Assembly: GCA_022747635.1 (NCBI GenBank)
Contig: JAKTNV010000001.1
Coordinates: 30,421,990-30,485,989 of the forward strand
Reading direction: 5' to 3'
DNA length: 64,000 nucleotides
Origin: Hetaerina americana
Taxonomy: Eukaryota; Arthropoda; Insecta; Odonata; Calopterygidae
Shown here in pieces: positions 1 to 11,500 of the stretch. Below the pieces are notes generated by a model, which worked only from the letters and a program-made list of their open reading frames with translations, ran no database searches and had not been told where the DNA came from. Numbering within the stretch: position 1 is the first letter of the stretch; each line of letters starts with the position of its first letter. Position numbers and translations under genes: made by a program.

Positions 1-1329
1 CATTTAAAAACGCACAAATGGACTTACTTTATGGAATCTAATGGTAAAAAGAGTGCTGAGGAAAAATATCATCGAATGGTCACGCACATTCTTCATGAAA
101 ATTTATCCCAAGATAATGAAATTGGTTGATGTGCAATATTTTTATGAGACATTATCCCTACCTCTAACTTGTTCATGCAGAATTTTCCTCAGTATCAATT
201 ACTTCAGAATGCCATTGCTTCTCAATGTGCCCTGCATCCACTTTTCCTACCCTCATTAAATATTTATACCAAGAACCCTATCTCCTCTCCTAAAATACCT
301 ACCACTTTTTCTATTTGTTTTTATTTCCGTGCATTGTCTTGGGCCTTCTCCACATGCACAACTCAAGCTTCCATTTTACGTTTATTCTCTTGCCTCAACG
401 ACTAAGATTCAAATTAAAAAAAAACTACATCTCGCATCAAAGATTTCACTAGCTTTTCAGTTTACTTATAATCCCTGTCATTAACTCCCTCCTTTTTGTG
501 CGTAAATAGGATTAAATACAGAAACAACAATATAAAAATGTCATTTTTTCCACTAAAAATATGCTTCAGAATACCTGCAAACGATGGTGTTGAAACACAA
601 TTTAACACCTGTTGAATGGCCTAATATGAACTCATTTAACCTAACTCTTTTTCTATAGTCTTTAACATATTCTGGTTGTCTCAAATGTAGAGAGAAGTAT
701 TTTAAACTAAGATAAACTAATTCATGTAAGATTTTTTAAACATTATTTTAATAATTTCAGTCATTTAACTCTCCCATTAGTGACTGATACATATTTAAGC
801 TAGATTTAATGAATTCCGTCGAAATTATCAAGAAATAACGTGTAAGTGATCTTTTTATGTGTTTCTATATTGTTTGTTGCTGTCCAATTTATTATTCAAC
901 ACTTCCGTGTTAAAAAAATCAGCCACGTGTATATATTAATACACCTGTATATATACATACATACACAGAAATACACACATACACACACATTGGAATCCTA
1001 ATTACTATCATCAAATTTATTATGCTATGAGTCACGCGTACCCCTATCTATACTAAAACATATTATCTTCCCCAACGTACATAATTATGCCTTATTTTCC
1101 ATCCTTTTTGTAGATAATCCTTATTGCGCTTTATGTCACGTGCTGCAATGTCCTGTCAAGGAAGCGTATATCACGGACATACTCCTGCTTTTCCTTTCAT
1201 TGAGATTGGAAGTAATACTGATCGATCTTCTGACCAAATTCCACTATCATCAATGCTAAAAATGAGCCCAATAAAACTTTTCCTTTCCCTTTTCTTGCCT
1301 ATTCACTTGTTCATGCATAGTAAGTTGTG
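1..1329. other. AT-rich sequence, no gene seen
   Basis: I recognise no gene, RNA or element here. Open frames are short (under 80 codons) and have no recognisable motif. A degenerate (TA/CA)n microsatellite lies at about 942-990. Confidence 0.6.
942..990. repeat. imperfect AT/AC dinucleotide microsatellite
   Basis: Alternating purine-pyrimidine run built from TATA, ACATAC and ACACAC units with interruptions. It is a simple repeat and codes for nothing. Confidence 0.7.
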
Positions 1330-1860
1330 ATGCTATCCACTCTCACAGCTTTGTTTGTTTTCATTTTCTATTATGTCCTTATTATCTCGCGGTCAAGCAG
1401 TACGTGACCTAATCTATTCCCATCGATACCATCTTCACTTTCTATTTCTAAACATACTGCCCGAATACCTTAAGCGTGACTTATTCTTTACTCCTTGGCT
1501 GAATGTTTTCTTGTCCGTACGTGCCTAGTCATTTCCCTGAAGGAGTGAACCAATTTTCCTTACTTGCACCCTTAAGTTCTTTCACCATCTCCTCAGCAAC
1601 ATTCATACATTCCTCTGTACATTTACCTTTCCATATCGTCGCAACACTCGCGACGTTTACTTCGCCCATTTAGTTTTTCGCCTTAGCTTACATCAGCTTA
1701 GTACACCTCTTTGTAATTTTCTAAACAGTTCTGCATTTATGTTCTTCCGTTTCATTTTCTCGTTTATAATTCCAATAATTGCTTCTATAATCCGTGGATT
1801 TCAAATTATTTTCTTACATGTTTACCTAACCTATTGATTTTTTCGAGGCTTGTGGAATCG
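1330..1860 (-). mobile_element. possible degenerate non-LTR retrotransposon fragment
   Basis: The minus strand is purine-rich and gives disconnected conceptual peptides such as NAELFRKLQRGV and DREIIRTIIENENKQS. These resemble the linker between endonuclease and reverse transcriptase in insect non-LTR elements, where a charged stretch precedes an acidic-patch helix of the type 'EI..AI...KN.KA'. Several stops and frame changes interrupt it, and no catalytic motif can be seen. The assignment rests on weak similarity only; the segment could be unrelated purine-rich DNA. Confidence 0.3.
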
Positions 1861-2779
1861 GGAACAGGCAACAGAGGGTACACATCTTTGGGGTTGGCCC
1901 GAGGCGATCCCAGCCTTCACTAATGAAACTAATTATGACATTGCTGGCAGTTAACTCGTTTTATTATTCATACCAGAAGGACGCAAGAGCGCATCGATGA
2001 ATGATTGGATTTTAGAGTGAGAAAACACCATTAAAACTAAATATGATAGTTAAGTCGGGGACATTTTTTACTATAATTTCCCACGAGAAAAACTTTATTC
2101 AATCTCCTCAGCGAATAATCCTAAGAATTACATTCATATAAACGATGATATCGTTATTGATGTGTTTTATCTTTGAGACTGCAGGAAATATCTTCTATTG
2201 CAGGAAAGATTCTTATCCCAGAAATACCATTCTACCAGAAAATTATGCTGGTCCTTGAATATTCAGTTTAACTTTTATATTAAGTATCAGACGAAATAAA
2301 TAGCCGAGGTAATTCCGCCACATTCGTCAGGGGAAATAGGAAAATATCATTACTATCACTAATGAGCGGCAAGAGTTGAGGGGACTTTTTAAAACTTGCC
2401 ATCGTAATATAGTACGTGAATATTCAAGTGAAATTCAAGAGAAACAATATATTCAGACTTCCTTGGGATGAATTCTTTTAATACTTTCAATGCGTCAACT
2501 TATTATATTACCATCTTATCTACCAACTGCCCCATATCACGCCAGAATTTCGTCAATACATTCTTTATTAGGAGTCCACGAGTTTTGAGCTGGTGGATTG
2601 CAATGGGTATGAGCAGTGCGGCGGAATGCTCCCATCAACGGAAGAGATGCTGTTGTACAAGTCTTCACGACGACGAACAAATCATACTATATTCGGGTAG
2701 ATATTTTTATTTTCTGACTTTGCCCTCCTTTATCCGTGCGAAGTATGAGACCGTGAGGAGAATGTAAATCACATCAGCC
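1861..2779. other. AT-rich sequence, no gene seen
   Basis: No recognisable gene or repeat. An open frame of about 100 codons at 2468-2767 on the plus strand shows no known motif. It runs into the GC-rich island that follows. Confidence 0.5.
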
Positions 2780-3620
2780 GGTCGATTGAAGGTCATGGAC
2801 GGAGTTGCCGAACACTTTCGATCTCCACCGAGATTCCTATCCACCGGAGCGACAGGGGCGATGTTATACTTCGCTCACTCCCGGGATCGAAAGGGGTGGC
2901 TGTTAAAGGGAGGAGACAGAAAGGAAGGATCATTGGGGGAGCGGGGGAAATCCTGGTACAAAATATTCTAGGCGACGGGAGAGGGTACCTCCGTAAAGGA
3001 TGAATTGCGTGCGTTTATCGTCCTTCAGGGAATTTACGGCTCCGGCACCGCGAGAAAGGGAGGGAGAGAGAGAGGGGGAGGGGAAGAAGGGAAGGTCCAT
3101 CTGGGGATAAAAACGGGAACCAACGTCCGTCGGACGAACAAAACGGCTCGATCCTGCCGTGTACAAACTATCCACCTCCTTCCCCTCTTCCATTTTTCCC
3201 TCTTAACTTCAACCCGTTCGCCCCCTCCACCTCAATCCCCCCTTCCTTCTCTTCCCACACGAATTCGCTCTCGAAGCGCCGGCAGAAGAAACTCCTCTTC
3301 GGGGTCGTCCAAGCGTGAAACACTTCCGTGTGAGACAATTTTTACACCCCGTACCTCCCTCGCCACTCGCTCTCTGCCCGTCCCTACAGAGCGGCCTTCG
3401 TCCGCTCCCTCCCCCCTCCCCGCCACCCGCGCCCCTCTCTCCCAGTAATCCCAGGCCATCGCCCGTCCTTCCCACTTCGCCCTCGTTACCCTCCCACCCT
3501 TCCCCTCTGCCCCTCTCTCACGCGCGCTCCTCTTGCTCGTCACCCGTCCCCCGTGCCTCCCACCCCATCTCTTCACTGAGGGTCTCAGCCACACTCAAAT
3601 TTTGCGGAGATGGTTTCGGT
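2780..3620. promoter_or_regulatory. CpG-dense GC-rich island with pyrimidine tracts
   Basis: GC and CpG content rise sharply against the AT-rich flanks. The island has a GA-rich purine tract at about 3055-3095 and long C/T-rich tracts at about 3170-3560. Overlapping open frames on both strands (for example 3005-3448 plus and 3232-3594 minus) are explained by the lack of AT-rich stop codons; their peptides are low-complexity Pro/Ser/Arg. Such islands often mark promoters or first exons in insects, but no TATA box or initiator could be assigned. Confidence 0.4.
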
Positions 3621-4218
3621 GTCGAGAGTGGTTTCTATCGGTGAGGTATATCTTGCCGAACTGAAATGACTTTCATAAGCGATCTTAATTGGATTTTATT
3701 GAGGCACCCCGACAGAAATGGAAGCCGCCTGAAGATCCGGTGTTGTTAGGTTTAAAATCCCGGCTTGATTTGCAGTATTTATTACAAACATATATTGAAG
3801 TTTTGAATATTAGCCATCTGGTTACAAAAACTTAGTTTTCAAGTCTTGCAAAACGCAAAAATATAAAATAATACGTATATTTTGTAAATGTATACTTCTG
3901 AGCACCGCAGTTCACATTTCCAGGTTCTTTTTAGATCGATACCTTCAATACTTGTTGGTCATTGCAAGTCAACATTCACTTGTTGGCTTGCAATGCTTTT
4001 GCTTAACTCAAACATCTGAAGATAGATACATTAATTCTGAACACCAGAGAAATATTGATCTAACCAAGTATTTAAATTTTCTTTACTGTGTATTAAGTCT
4101 GCAATAACCCAGTAGGCAAAGGGTACTAATAATAATTTTCTTTCTTCTTCTCCCGAAAAATTGTCTTTACTTCGAGGACCATATATTTAAAGATAAAAAC
4201 ATGAAAATATTTATTACT
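3621..4218. other. AT-rich sequence, no gene seen
   Basis: No open frame, repeat or RNA gene recognised between the island and the palindrome. Confidence 0.6.
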
Positions 4219-4227
4219 TTACTTGCA

Positions 4228-4652
4228 CATGGAAAGAATGTAAAACCCAAAGCCGTACACTTAAGGGCACTTATGGGGGAATATAGAAGGGGGTGGGAAA
4301 GTTATTGTTTGGCGGGAAGCCGGATGCCAGTGACCCGTCACTCAAACAAATGAAAATTAAAATAAATAGTTCTACCAATTACTCCCTTGATCAGGTATTT
4401 GCACACCAAATTGACCTTCACAAGTCGCAACCACACACACACGCAGGGTTTACGGGGCGGGAAGCCCGACGCGTCGGGCAAATACCTGATCAAGGGAGTA
4501 ATTGGTAGAACTATTTATTTTAATTTTCATTTGTTTGAGTGACGGGTCACTGGCATCCGGCTTCCCGCCAAACAATAACTTTCCCACCCCCTTCTATATT
4601 CCCCCATAAGTGCCCTTAAGTGTACGGCTTTGGGTTTTACATTCTTTCCATG
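4228..4652. repeat. perfect 175-bp inverted repeat with 75-nt spacer (foldback/hairpin)
   Basis: The left arm (4228-4402) and right arm (4478-4652) are exact reverse complements over 175 bases by base-by-base comparison. The spacer (4403-4477) has a (CA)n run and ends in a perfect 16-bp palindrome, GCCCGACGCGTCGGGC, at 4464-4479. A transcript would fold into a very stable hairpin. A 12-bp direct repeat, TTACTTGCACAT, lies at 4219-4230 and 4685-4696, as expected for a target duplication around a 454-bp insertion; a tail of about 32 nt separates the right arm from the second copy. No transposase is encoded, and the open frame across the left arm (4293-4508) is a by-product. Candidates are a foldback or MITE-like insertion, a hairpin-RNA locus, or a fold-back assembly artefact. 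Confidence 0.95.
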
Positions 4653-4696
4653 CACTCGGCCGTAGTACGTTCTTTATCTATTTATTACTTGCACAT

Positions 4697-7600
4697 TTCT
4701 CGTTAGATCAATATCATTACTTTTTACTTGATCATAATTGAAATTATTTACTACTGGTTTGTGGCAAATAACTGGCTGTAGGAAATCAAAAAAGTAAACC
4801 AGTTCACCTGTTACATAACATGGGTAAGAAGTAGAACCTATGTTTAGGGACAGTCCCATGCTTTAAGTTTGGACGAAACTCTTTTCAATGTGAGGGATAG
4901 AGTTTGGAAATCCATACAATAGGGCACAACCATGTAAACCTCGTAAGATACCTCAGCTTCATTAATATCATCATATGAGGCGAAGAACGTGATTTAAAGT
5001 CGTGTTTAATCGATTCAATTCATTCATTAGTCCGCTAATCTGGAGACAGGTTTACTGCAGCCCTTTTTTCTTTCCCATTCAATGCTTATTCTCTTACGGT
5101 CTGTTGGTTACTGTCTGGTAACATTCTATATTTGGTCTTCAAAATTTTCCCTTGGGTTTCCTGTGAGGAGAATCAGTCTATTCCCTTGTCTTTTACGGTT
5201 CAGCATCTCACATTAGTAATCGAAGACTTCACTATCAACTTCCACTACACACATTTTCAAAATTCATATTTTTATGTTAATGCATTTTTTCTCATAGAAT
5301 GTAATGATATATTCCTTTAAAGCGGCGTAGGTGATTTTTTGCTCTATAATTTTGACTTTAAATAATTTTTTATTAAACTTTCCCCCGTCTACTATGATCG
5401 AGAAAGCTATATTGCAAAATATTTTTACATTTTATTCTATTTAATTTCATTCATATTCGTTTCTCTTCCAAGAAGTGTACATAACAGCTATTTTATCTAC
5501 GTTGATAGCGACCTGGTACTTCCGTGCTACTGTCAGAATTCGAGATGTGAATGCTTAACGCTGTAAAAAAATGCAGTGAAATGATAAGTGCTTGGTATCC
5601 TTTGCAGATCTCCAAATGTTCATTAAAATCTTGAGAGACCCTTATTCCATTTTTTTCAATCCATCCCCGACCGGGTTTGACCACCGGTCGAGCTACGGCT
5701 CACGTGAACGAATCCGTCTCTGGGAAATAACGTTGTGGTTTAAATCGAAATTGAGATTTCAGTGTGAGAAATGAAGTCAGCAATCGATGGTGGACATAAA
5801 AAATAAAAATCGAGCACTCCTCATTTCCCCCTCCCGTTCGAATTTCCGCGGAGCGTTCGTCATTTCCCTCTTCCATCCACTCAGATTTTTGCCTTATCAT
5901 TCCCATCTCTTGTGGACTCCCATCTTCATCGCTTCAAGCAAACCTTCCTCTCTCTCTTTAATCCTCCTCTTACCTCTTCCTCCCGTGTCTCTTAAAATGG
6001 AATGCGCACACGTAAAGTGGAACGATATTTGTACGAGTGACACGAGCACAACTTGCGAACAGTGATTTATTTTTGAAAATATCGAATTAAAAAGCTTTCA
6101 TTCTCCTTTTCGTGATTCACCACTCACCGATTGGGTTTTTTGAATTAAATTCATCTTTCACTCTCCCCGCACATTTCTCACGCGTAGTCGGTCTGCCCTG
6201 TTTTCTCTAAGAACTTCTCTTTCCTTGGAATTCCTTCGCGTCTATATCCCACTCTCTCTCTCTCTCTCCATCCCGTCTTTTTCTGCGTCCCTGCCCCTTT
6301 CTCCAGTTCCTCGATATAACGCTTCGGAAAGGTGCTTGACATTTCATTGCACTCGGAACTCAGTTAGGTGGAGATGTATATATATACATTTTTTTTGCCG
6401 AGTCTCCACAACATTTTTGATATTCTTTCACGCCCAATGCGTTCTCTTCGTTTGAAATGGACGGAGAGAATATTTTATTCCGCCAGTTCGTTTTCCGTGT
6501 TTTTTTCTTTTTTTCCCTTCTTGATACTCCCACTTGGTAGATTGAAGATGGTTGGAAAAAATATTTTCCTTTGTGGTGATAGAGCTGGCGACGAGATTGT
6601 TCAAGGAGCCGAAAGAATTCCCTCGGGATCAGGAAGTGGTCATTTTTCGGATATAAAATGATGTTTAATATTTAAAACCTGCCTCCTTTTAAACTGCAAG
6701 TATCTACTGCTCGACTTAGCTACTAAACCAAACCCAGAATGAATGAAATGCTTGAATATATAATGCACGTTTTACAAGTTGATTTAAGTCGGCTTATGAT
6801 TATTAGGAGTTTTGAATTAAATTTGGGTGGGGTTAATATTATTTTTATAAAATATTAACTGAGTATAAAAACCTGTCTTCCATTTTTATTTGTCACAGCA
6901 ATAATTACCGAGAGATATTAAAGAGTGGTAGGATATTTGATTTGATTTCATAATACATCACTTTCCTCACTTATCATAATATCTATTGACCAAATGTTAA
7001 GTGCATTACATAAATATATCAAAAGTTGCTAGGTGGATCGAATTCTTCAGAAGTAGTAACTGTAAATTTCACATATTTTTTCGATCCATGGCTCAATTCA
7101 GCATTGAGGATGGAACACAAAAAAATACAAGGAAAATATCTTCATCGCAGTCGGTAGATACCTTGTGTCATTGGGCTTTGATGGTTATTAGCAAGTATAC
7201 CTTCTATTCCAGAAAGTATATAATGAATAAAGTAACTGTCCAGCCATTAACATCTGATATTTGGTACACGGTTCCTATGACAATGCATAATGCGGCTGTT
7301 TTGCGCTTGTCTTTGCACTGAAGCCAAGAACAGTCAGAAGAGTTAACGGAGCTAACCTAAGGAAATTTTGCACACGCTTATTTTTCATTTCAGTTATCAA
7401 GAACTTCCACGAGGTCATACTCGACTCTGTAACTTAAATGGCTTCTAAGTTGGCTTTCAAAGAACGCCTTTGGTGGAAATAGCTTCAGAGTCTCGGAGAA
7501 CGTGAGAGATCAAGAATAGAAAATATAGATCGCAGGAAATGAGTTATTTATTGTGTGTCGGGCTTACGATCCTTCGGAGCCGGCCACCCTTAAATAAACG

Positions 7601-8289
7601 ATCTCGCTCCCAAAGGTGATAGAATGATCCTCGGTAACGTATCGGTCATTCCTGACGATATGTTTTACTTTCAATCGTATCATTAATTGTCAGCTTAAAT
7701 TCTTTCAAAATAAACAAATGAACAAGGAAATTTGTTGAATTATTCGCAAAATTCCAACTGTAAATTAAGAAAGACGGTGTCGGTAACCCGAAGTCTCAAC
7801 AGTATTGCTCTCCACGTTGCTGATGGTTACCTTTCTCTCGCATCAGCCTTGAAAACTCAGAAAGCGCCAAAAGAGAGGAAATGTTTTTAAAATGAGTATT
7901 CAGTTTCATGAATTGGAATCATAATTAAACCTGCCGGTTGTATTTCTTTAAGAGGGAGGGGCGTGTTCCCCCATGACACATGATTTGATCTGAATCGTCT
8001 CTTAGATTTACTGCTCCTCCCAAATCTCAGCTCATGTGCTTTTCCATTTTTTAATCCTCGAAGTCGCGCATTCACCAGTCACAACGATGGAGAAAAATAG
8101 CTTTGGGATTTCTATGAAAGAAAACCGTCGAAGACCTTAAATAATAATATTGGGGCCTAAATTTTGTTGATTGATGAATAGATAAAAGAAATTCGTTATG
8201 ATTTCTACCAACTTTGAATAAATTTAGATGGACATACCCACGATTTCATTTAAACTTCACATTTCGTTAAAAATGGGGGATTTTGTACT
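4697..8289. other. AT-rich sequence with a pyrimidine-rich zone, no gene seen
   Basis: No gene is recognised. The zone at 5820-6330 is C/T-rich on the plus strand and contains a (CT)n run near 6249-6268. Open frames of 60-106 codons (for example 7001-7321 plus) match no family I know. The rest is AT-rich without identifiable repeats. Confidence 0.5.
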
Positions 8290-8560
8290 CAAATGGGTAA
8301 AGTTCTACAGATCGAAGGGCCTGTGTTCGATTCCGGATGACGCCTCTAGCACAACCAGCTTCCCCCAAGCTTTATGATTTACATGGTACTAGATATTACC
8401 GGTAAACCATGGGCACAAGGAATGGAACTGCCCCTCTCCACCCTGATGTGTGAATGTCACACGCCGTTGGACTTATATTGGAGGAGCTTTACCATCAACT
8501 ATCAAACCAGCCTTCGGATTGATAACTATGGTTTGGTATTCGTAGTATTTTTCATAGTTT
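8290..8560 (+). mobile_element. tRNA-derived SINE, family B, copy 1
   Basis: The head carries a degenerate tRNA-like B box (TGTTCGATTCC near 8324). The body has the family landmarks in order: a CCCCCAAGCTT block, a GGTAAACCATGGGCACAAGG block, TGATGTGTGAATGTCACACG near 8443-8462, and CAAACCAGCCTTCGGATTGA near the 3' end. The same order appears in reverse complement at 10965-11240 and again at 19033-19278. It is non-coding and would have moved with LINE machinery. No target duplication could be fixed. Confidence 0.8.
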
Positions 8561-8865
8561 AAACTTTGAATTCCTTCTTTCCAAAATTTTGGAATTCGTT
8601 TTAATATATCTTCATTCGAAGTTCCCATTGGATAAAAACTACACTTTCTGTTTTGGTGAGCTCTTTTAATTGCTACCGAATACTTTTGGGAATTGGAATT
8701 TATCGTGTGTATCTTACAGCCTAAGTAGACTATCAATGGAAACCTATCTGTCTGTCTCAGACACTATATATCAATTTTATTTTACCTTGAAGTGCCCAGC
8801 CAGTTCCTAAATATCCAGCGTAATCCTTTATCCTAGTTTACGTCATCGCAGGCTTCCCGCACTGG

Positions 8866-9082
8866 GAGCACCCTATGAACCTGACCTTAACAGATCCTAT
8901 TAAAGATGAACATTTTGTGAAAAGTAACAATTTTAGAGTGTAAAATCATTCGCTTGAGTTGGTTTTGATGCGAATGATTTCTACACTCTGAAATTATTGC
9001 ATTGCAATTCGCACTTAGCGGATGACTCCGTTAAAAGTTACTGTCGCGGTATCTCCCGTAGTTTCTTGGATTTTGTGAACAA
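8866..9082 (+). repeat. short interspersed repeat with central hairpin, copy 1
   Basis: Arms of about 28 bp near 8926-8953 and 8970-8998 pair with two or three differences around a loop of about 16 nt; the arm core is AATCATTCGC / GCGAATGATT. Downstream, ACTCCGTTAAAAG (near 9025-9037) and ATCTCCCGTAGTTTCTT (near 9051-9067) recur in reverse complement beside a similar hairpin at 31424-31635. This makes a dispersed family of about 215 bp. It has no coding capacity and is MITE-like in form, but ends and target duplications are undefined. Confidence 0.75.
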
Positions 9083-9719
9083 GTAATAGATTATGAAAAT
9101 ATCACAATACTTGTACATCACTATATAGCAATAATCCAATGGTATAGCGGAATGGTGTGGCTATGTAACAGGCTATTATGCTCACCTTCCACAAAATCAC
9201 GTCTGACTCTATTCAATTGCGTTAAAGTATTGAGAAATTTACTTTCAATTACAAATTATTAAACTTAAAAAGGCATATCAGAGCCTAAGAGTATTAGATT
9301 CAATCGCGGTTTAGCGGTCTTAAATGCGATTTTATGCGAACTAAGCAAGAAAAGTTTCAAGCGAGAGAAGGAGTCGCATTAGTACACGATAAGGATCTGG
9401 CGGAATATTCGAAAGCTAATATCTAGGGTTCCTTACACCTTATGAAAGAATAAACGTTTATGAATAGTGGTTGGGTCCCACATCACTATCGGTAAATGCT
9501 TAATTTAGGACTCTTCTTTATTAAAACACCAAAACGAAAATAAAATATGTTATGGAAAATTATTCATCATTTATTTAATTTCATTCGTGCAAACATTTTT
9601 GAATATCCTTGCAGTCTTTATTTCATTCTTTTTAAAACAATTTATCCAATTATACTGCAGTTTAATGGATACGATTTTCAACATAAATATTTATTACAAT
9701 AATCATTTACACTTCAAAT
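9083..9719. other. AT-rich sequence, no gene seen
   Basis: No open frame over 60 codons and no recognisable repeat. Confidence 0.6.
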
Positions 9720-10720
9720 AAGAGGTTCGGGGATATCGAATAACTTTGGAAACCGATTCGCAGAGGCTCTTTCGAACTGCTGGCGTCTCACCGCACTTTT
9801 ACAGACGTCTCCTTATCGTTGATATGGCGAAACAGGCTCGCCACGCCCCTTTCTCGAATTGGTTAAACTGGGCTGTTAACAAAAGCCAAAAATAATATTA
9901 CGGGACCCCGATAGCAGTACACAAGAATTTTCTTCCGCTCGATGGACGCGACGGATATGTTCCCTTCACGATCATTTCCGCTTCTTCATCAGTTGATGGT
10001 AGTTTGCCCCAAGGAAAGGGATGTCGCGTTACCGTTTTTTTAAATCGTCTTCTGCGCAAAACGTCGTCTTCTTTTTATATATACCGTAGCGTTCAATTCC
10101 TCAACCGTAGCCTCCGTGGTCTCCGTCGGGAGAGACGCACGAATTGCCGCAGCCAAGCTGCTACATTTCCGCGGTGCGGCACTCTTTTGGATGGGGGAGC
10201 GGTGAGGTTATGTGATGGAGTGAAGGAGGGAAGGAGGGAGAGACGGAGTAGGAAAAATGCAAACACTCTCCTCAGCCCATGGCTGAGCGTGCGGTACGAC
10301 TGAAGATGAGGGTGGAGAAACAGGAGGGGTGGAAGAAATTAATTTAAGGAGCGGAGTAGTTATTTATTAATGGGAAGGAGGAGGAGAAGAAGAAAGCGGT
10401 CGGGGGTGAGGGGCGATGAGCGTAGCCCAGAATGCGATTACTGCGATAGTGTCGGATGTGGATGTGTCATTCTCGAGGGCGTGCAACGGGCACCGGGAGT
10501 GAGGAGGGGACGAAGGGTCGGTGGCCCTCACCGACCACCACCGCGGCGGCGTGGAGGAGGGAGAGCGCACACAGTCGTTCAAATCTCTCATTTCCTCCCA
10601 CCTTCAGTGACAACAGTGAGTCACAGGGCGATCCTCTTTGCGTCCTTTCCGGATCCGCATTCCGCCATTCCCTTAAACTAGGCGTTGGGGAAAAGGGGTA
10701 CATTGCCCAAAGTGAGTTGG
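9720..10720. promoter_or_regulatory. CpG-rich island, densest at 10000-10700
   Basis: CpG dinucleotides are frequent. GGA/GAG-rich purine tracts lie at about 10200-10260 and 10370-10420, and a CCACCGCGGCGGCG core at about 10539-10552. Open frames overlap on both strands (10004-10303, 10370-10681 and 10456-10755 plus; 10467-10730 minus) with arginine- or proline-rich peptides and no known domain. It is a candidate promoter or regulatory island. Confidence 0.4.
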
Positions 10721-10891
10721 GAGTGAACATTTTGGGAATAATGAAATTTCACTAAAATTATAGTCAAAGACAGGGGCGTCCATTATCTCCTGTTCTCCAT
10801 ACATACTTTATATGTAATTATATATATCTATATATAATTGTAATTGTATAGCGGTAATACCACTTTGTATATTATATATAAAAGTTTTAAA

Positions 10892-10893
<2 letters not shown>

Positions 10894-10961
<68 letters not shown>
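10894..10961. repeat. (TA)n microsatellite, about 34 units
   Basis: Uninterrupted TA dinucleotide run abutting the 3' end of the minus-strand SINE. Repeated Ile-Tyr frames through it are artefacts. Length is likely variable between individuals. Confidence 0.95.
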
Positions 10962-10964
<3 letters not shown>

Positions 10965-10965
<1 letters not shown>

Positions 10966-11240
10966 CATGAACTATAAACACAGTAATCAACCCGAAGGTC
11001 GGTTTAGTAGGTGATGGTAGAGATCACCCTGTACTAAGCCCTATACGGCGTGTGAAAATTCACACATCAGGGTAGGGGGGCCAGTTCCTTTCCCCGTGCC
11101 GGTTATGGTTCCCCAGGAAGACCTGGTACCCGAAAAATCACTTCAGCTTGGGTGGAGCTGCAGGTGCCCAGAGTGCCTTGCCCGGGAATCGAACCCGGGA
11201 CCCTCAGGTCAGCAGTCCAACGCTCTACCCACTGGGCTAT
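10965..11240 (-). mobile_element. tRNA-derived SINE, family B, copy 2 (best preserved)
   Basis: Read on the minus strand, the element begins at about 11240 with a clear tRNA-like head: A-box-like AGTGGGTAGAGCG, then GGACTGCTGACC, then the B box GGGTTCGATTCCC near 11180-11195. The unrelated body follows with CACCCAAGCTG, TGATGTGTGAATTTTCACAC and ACCGACCTTCGGGTTGATTA. The 3' end merges into (TA)n. The A and B boxes are the usual internal RNA polymerase III promoter of this class. It is the reference copy for the other five family B copies here. It is not a functional tRNA gene: the acceptor stem and 3' structure are lost to the SINE body. Confidence 0.88.
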
Positions 11241-11410
11241 ATATATATATATTATATATAAATATATATATAGATTTAAAACTTTTTTAAAAAGATTAGT
11301 TAAAATTAAAAGGACTCCCTTTAATACTTGGATGGTCTCAGCCACCTTCATCAGAGTACGAATACTACCGAAATATTAACGAGAGATATTTACATTGTTA
11401 CTAACTTTTA

Positions 11411-11500
11411 CGCGTGTGTGTATACAAGTATATGTGTGTGTGTGAGTGTGTGTGATTGCGTGTGAGTGCGTGTTTGTGTGTGTTGTGTGTATGTGTGCAT
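11411..11500. repeat. imperfect (TG)n microsatellite
   Basis: Run of GTGTGT with interruptions (TATACAAG, GAG, ATTGCG). Simple repeat. Confidence 0.9.

Larger units (their letters stand above)
10880..11286. repeat. 22-bp inverted repeats with (TA)n enclosing a SINE
   Basis: AAAAGTTTTAAATCTATATA at 10880-10899 (22 bp in all, to 10901) is matched in reverse complement at 11265-11286. Both arms run straight into (TA)n tracts, and the SINE lies between them. The symmetry suggests a retroposon inserted into a pre-existing TA-rich palindrome, or duplication of the flank during insertion. Confidence 0.7.

Noticed and set aside
3005..3594. Arginine/proline-rich proteins on both strands
   Set aside because: Overlapping frames in GC-rich DNA with low-complexity peptides and no domain; composition explains them.
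4293..4508. 71-codon gene in the palindrome
   Set aside because: It spans the left arm, the spacer and part of the right arm. It shows no known motif, and the frame is explained by the repeat.
11150..11240. A genuine tRNA gene at the family B head
   Set aside because: A and B boxes are good, but the acceptor stem does not pair and the unit continues into a SINE body that recurs elsewhere.
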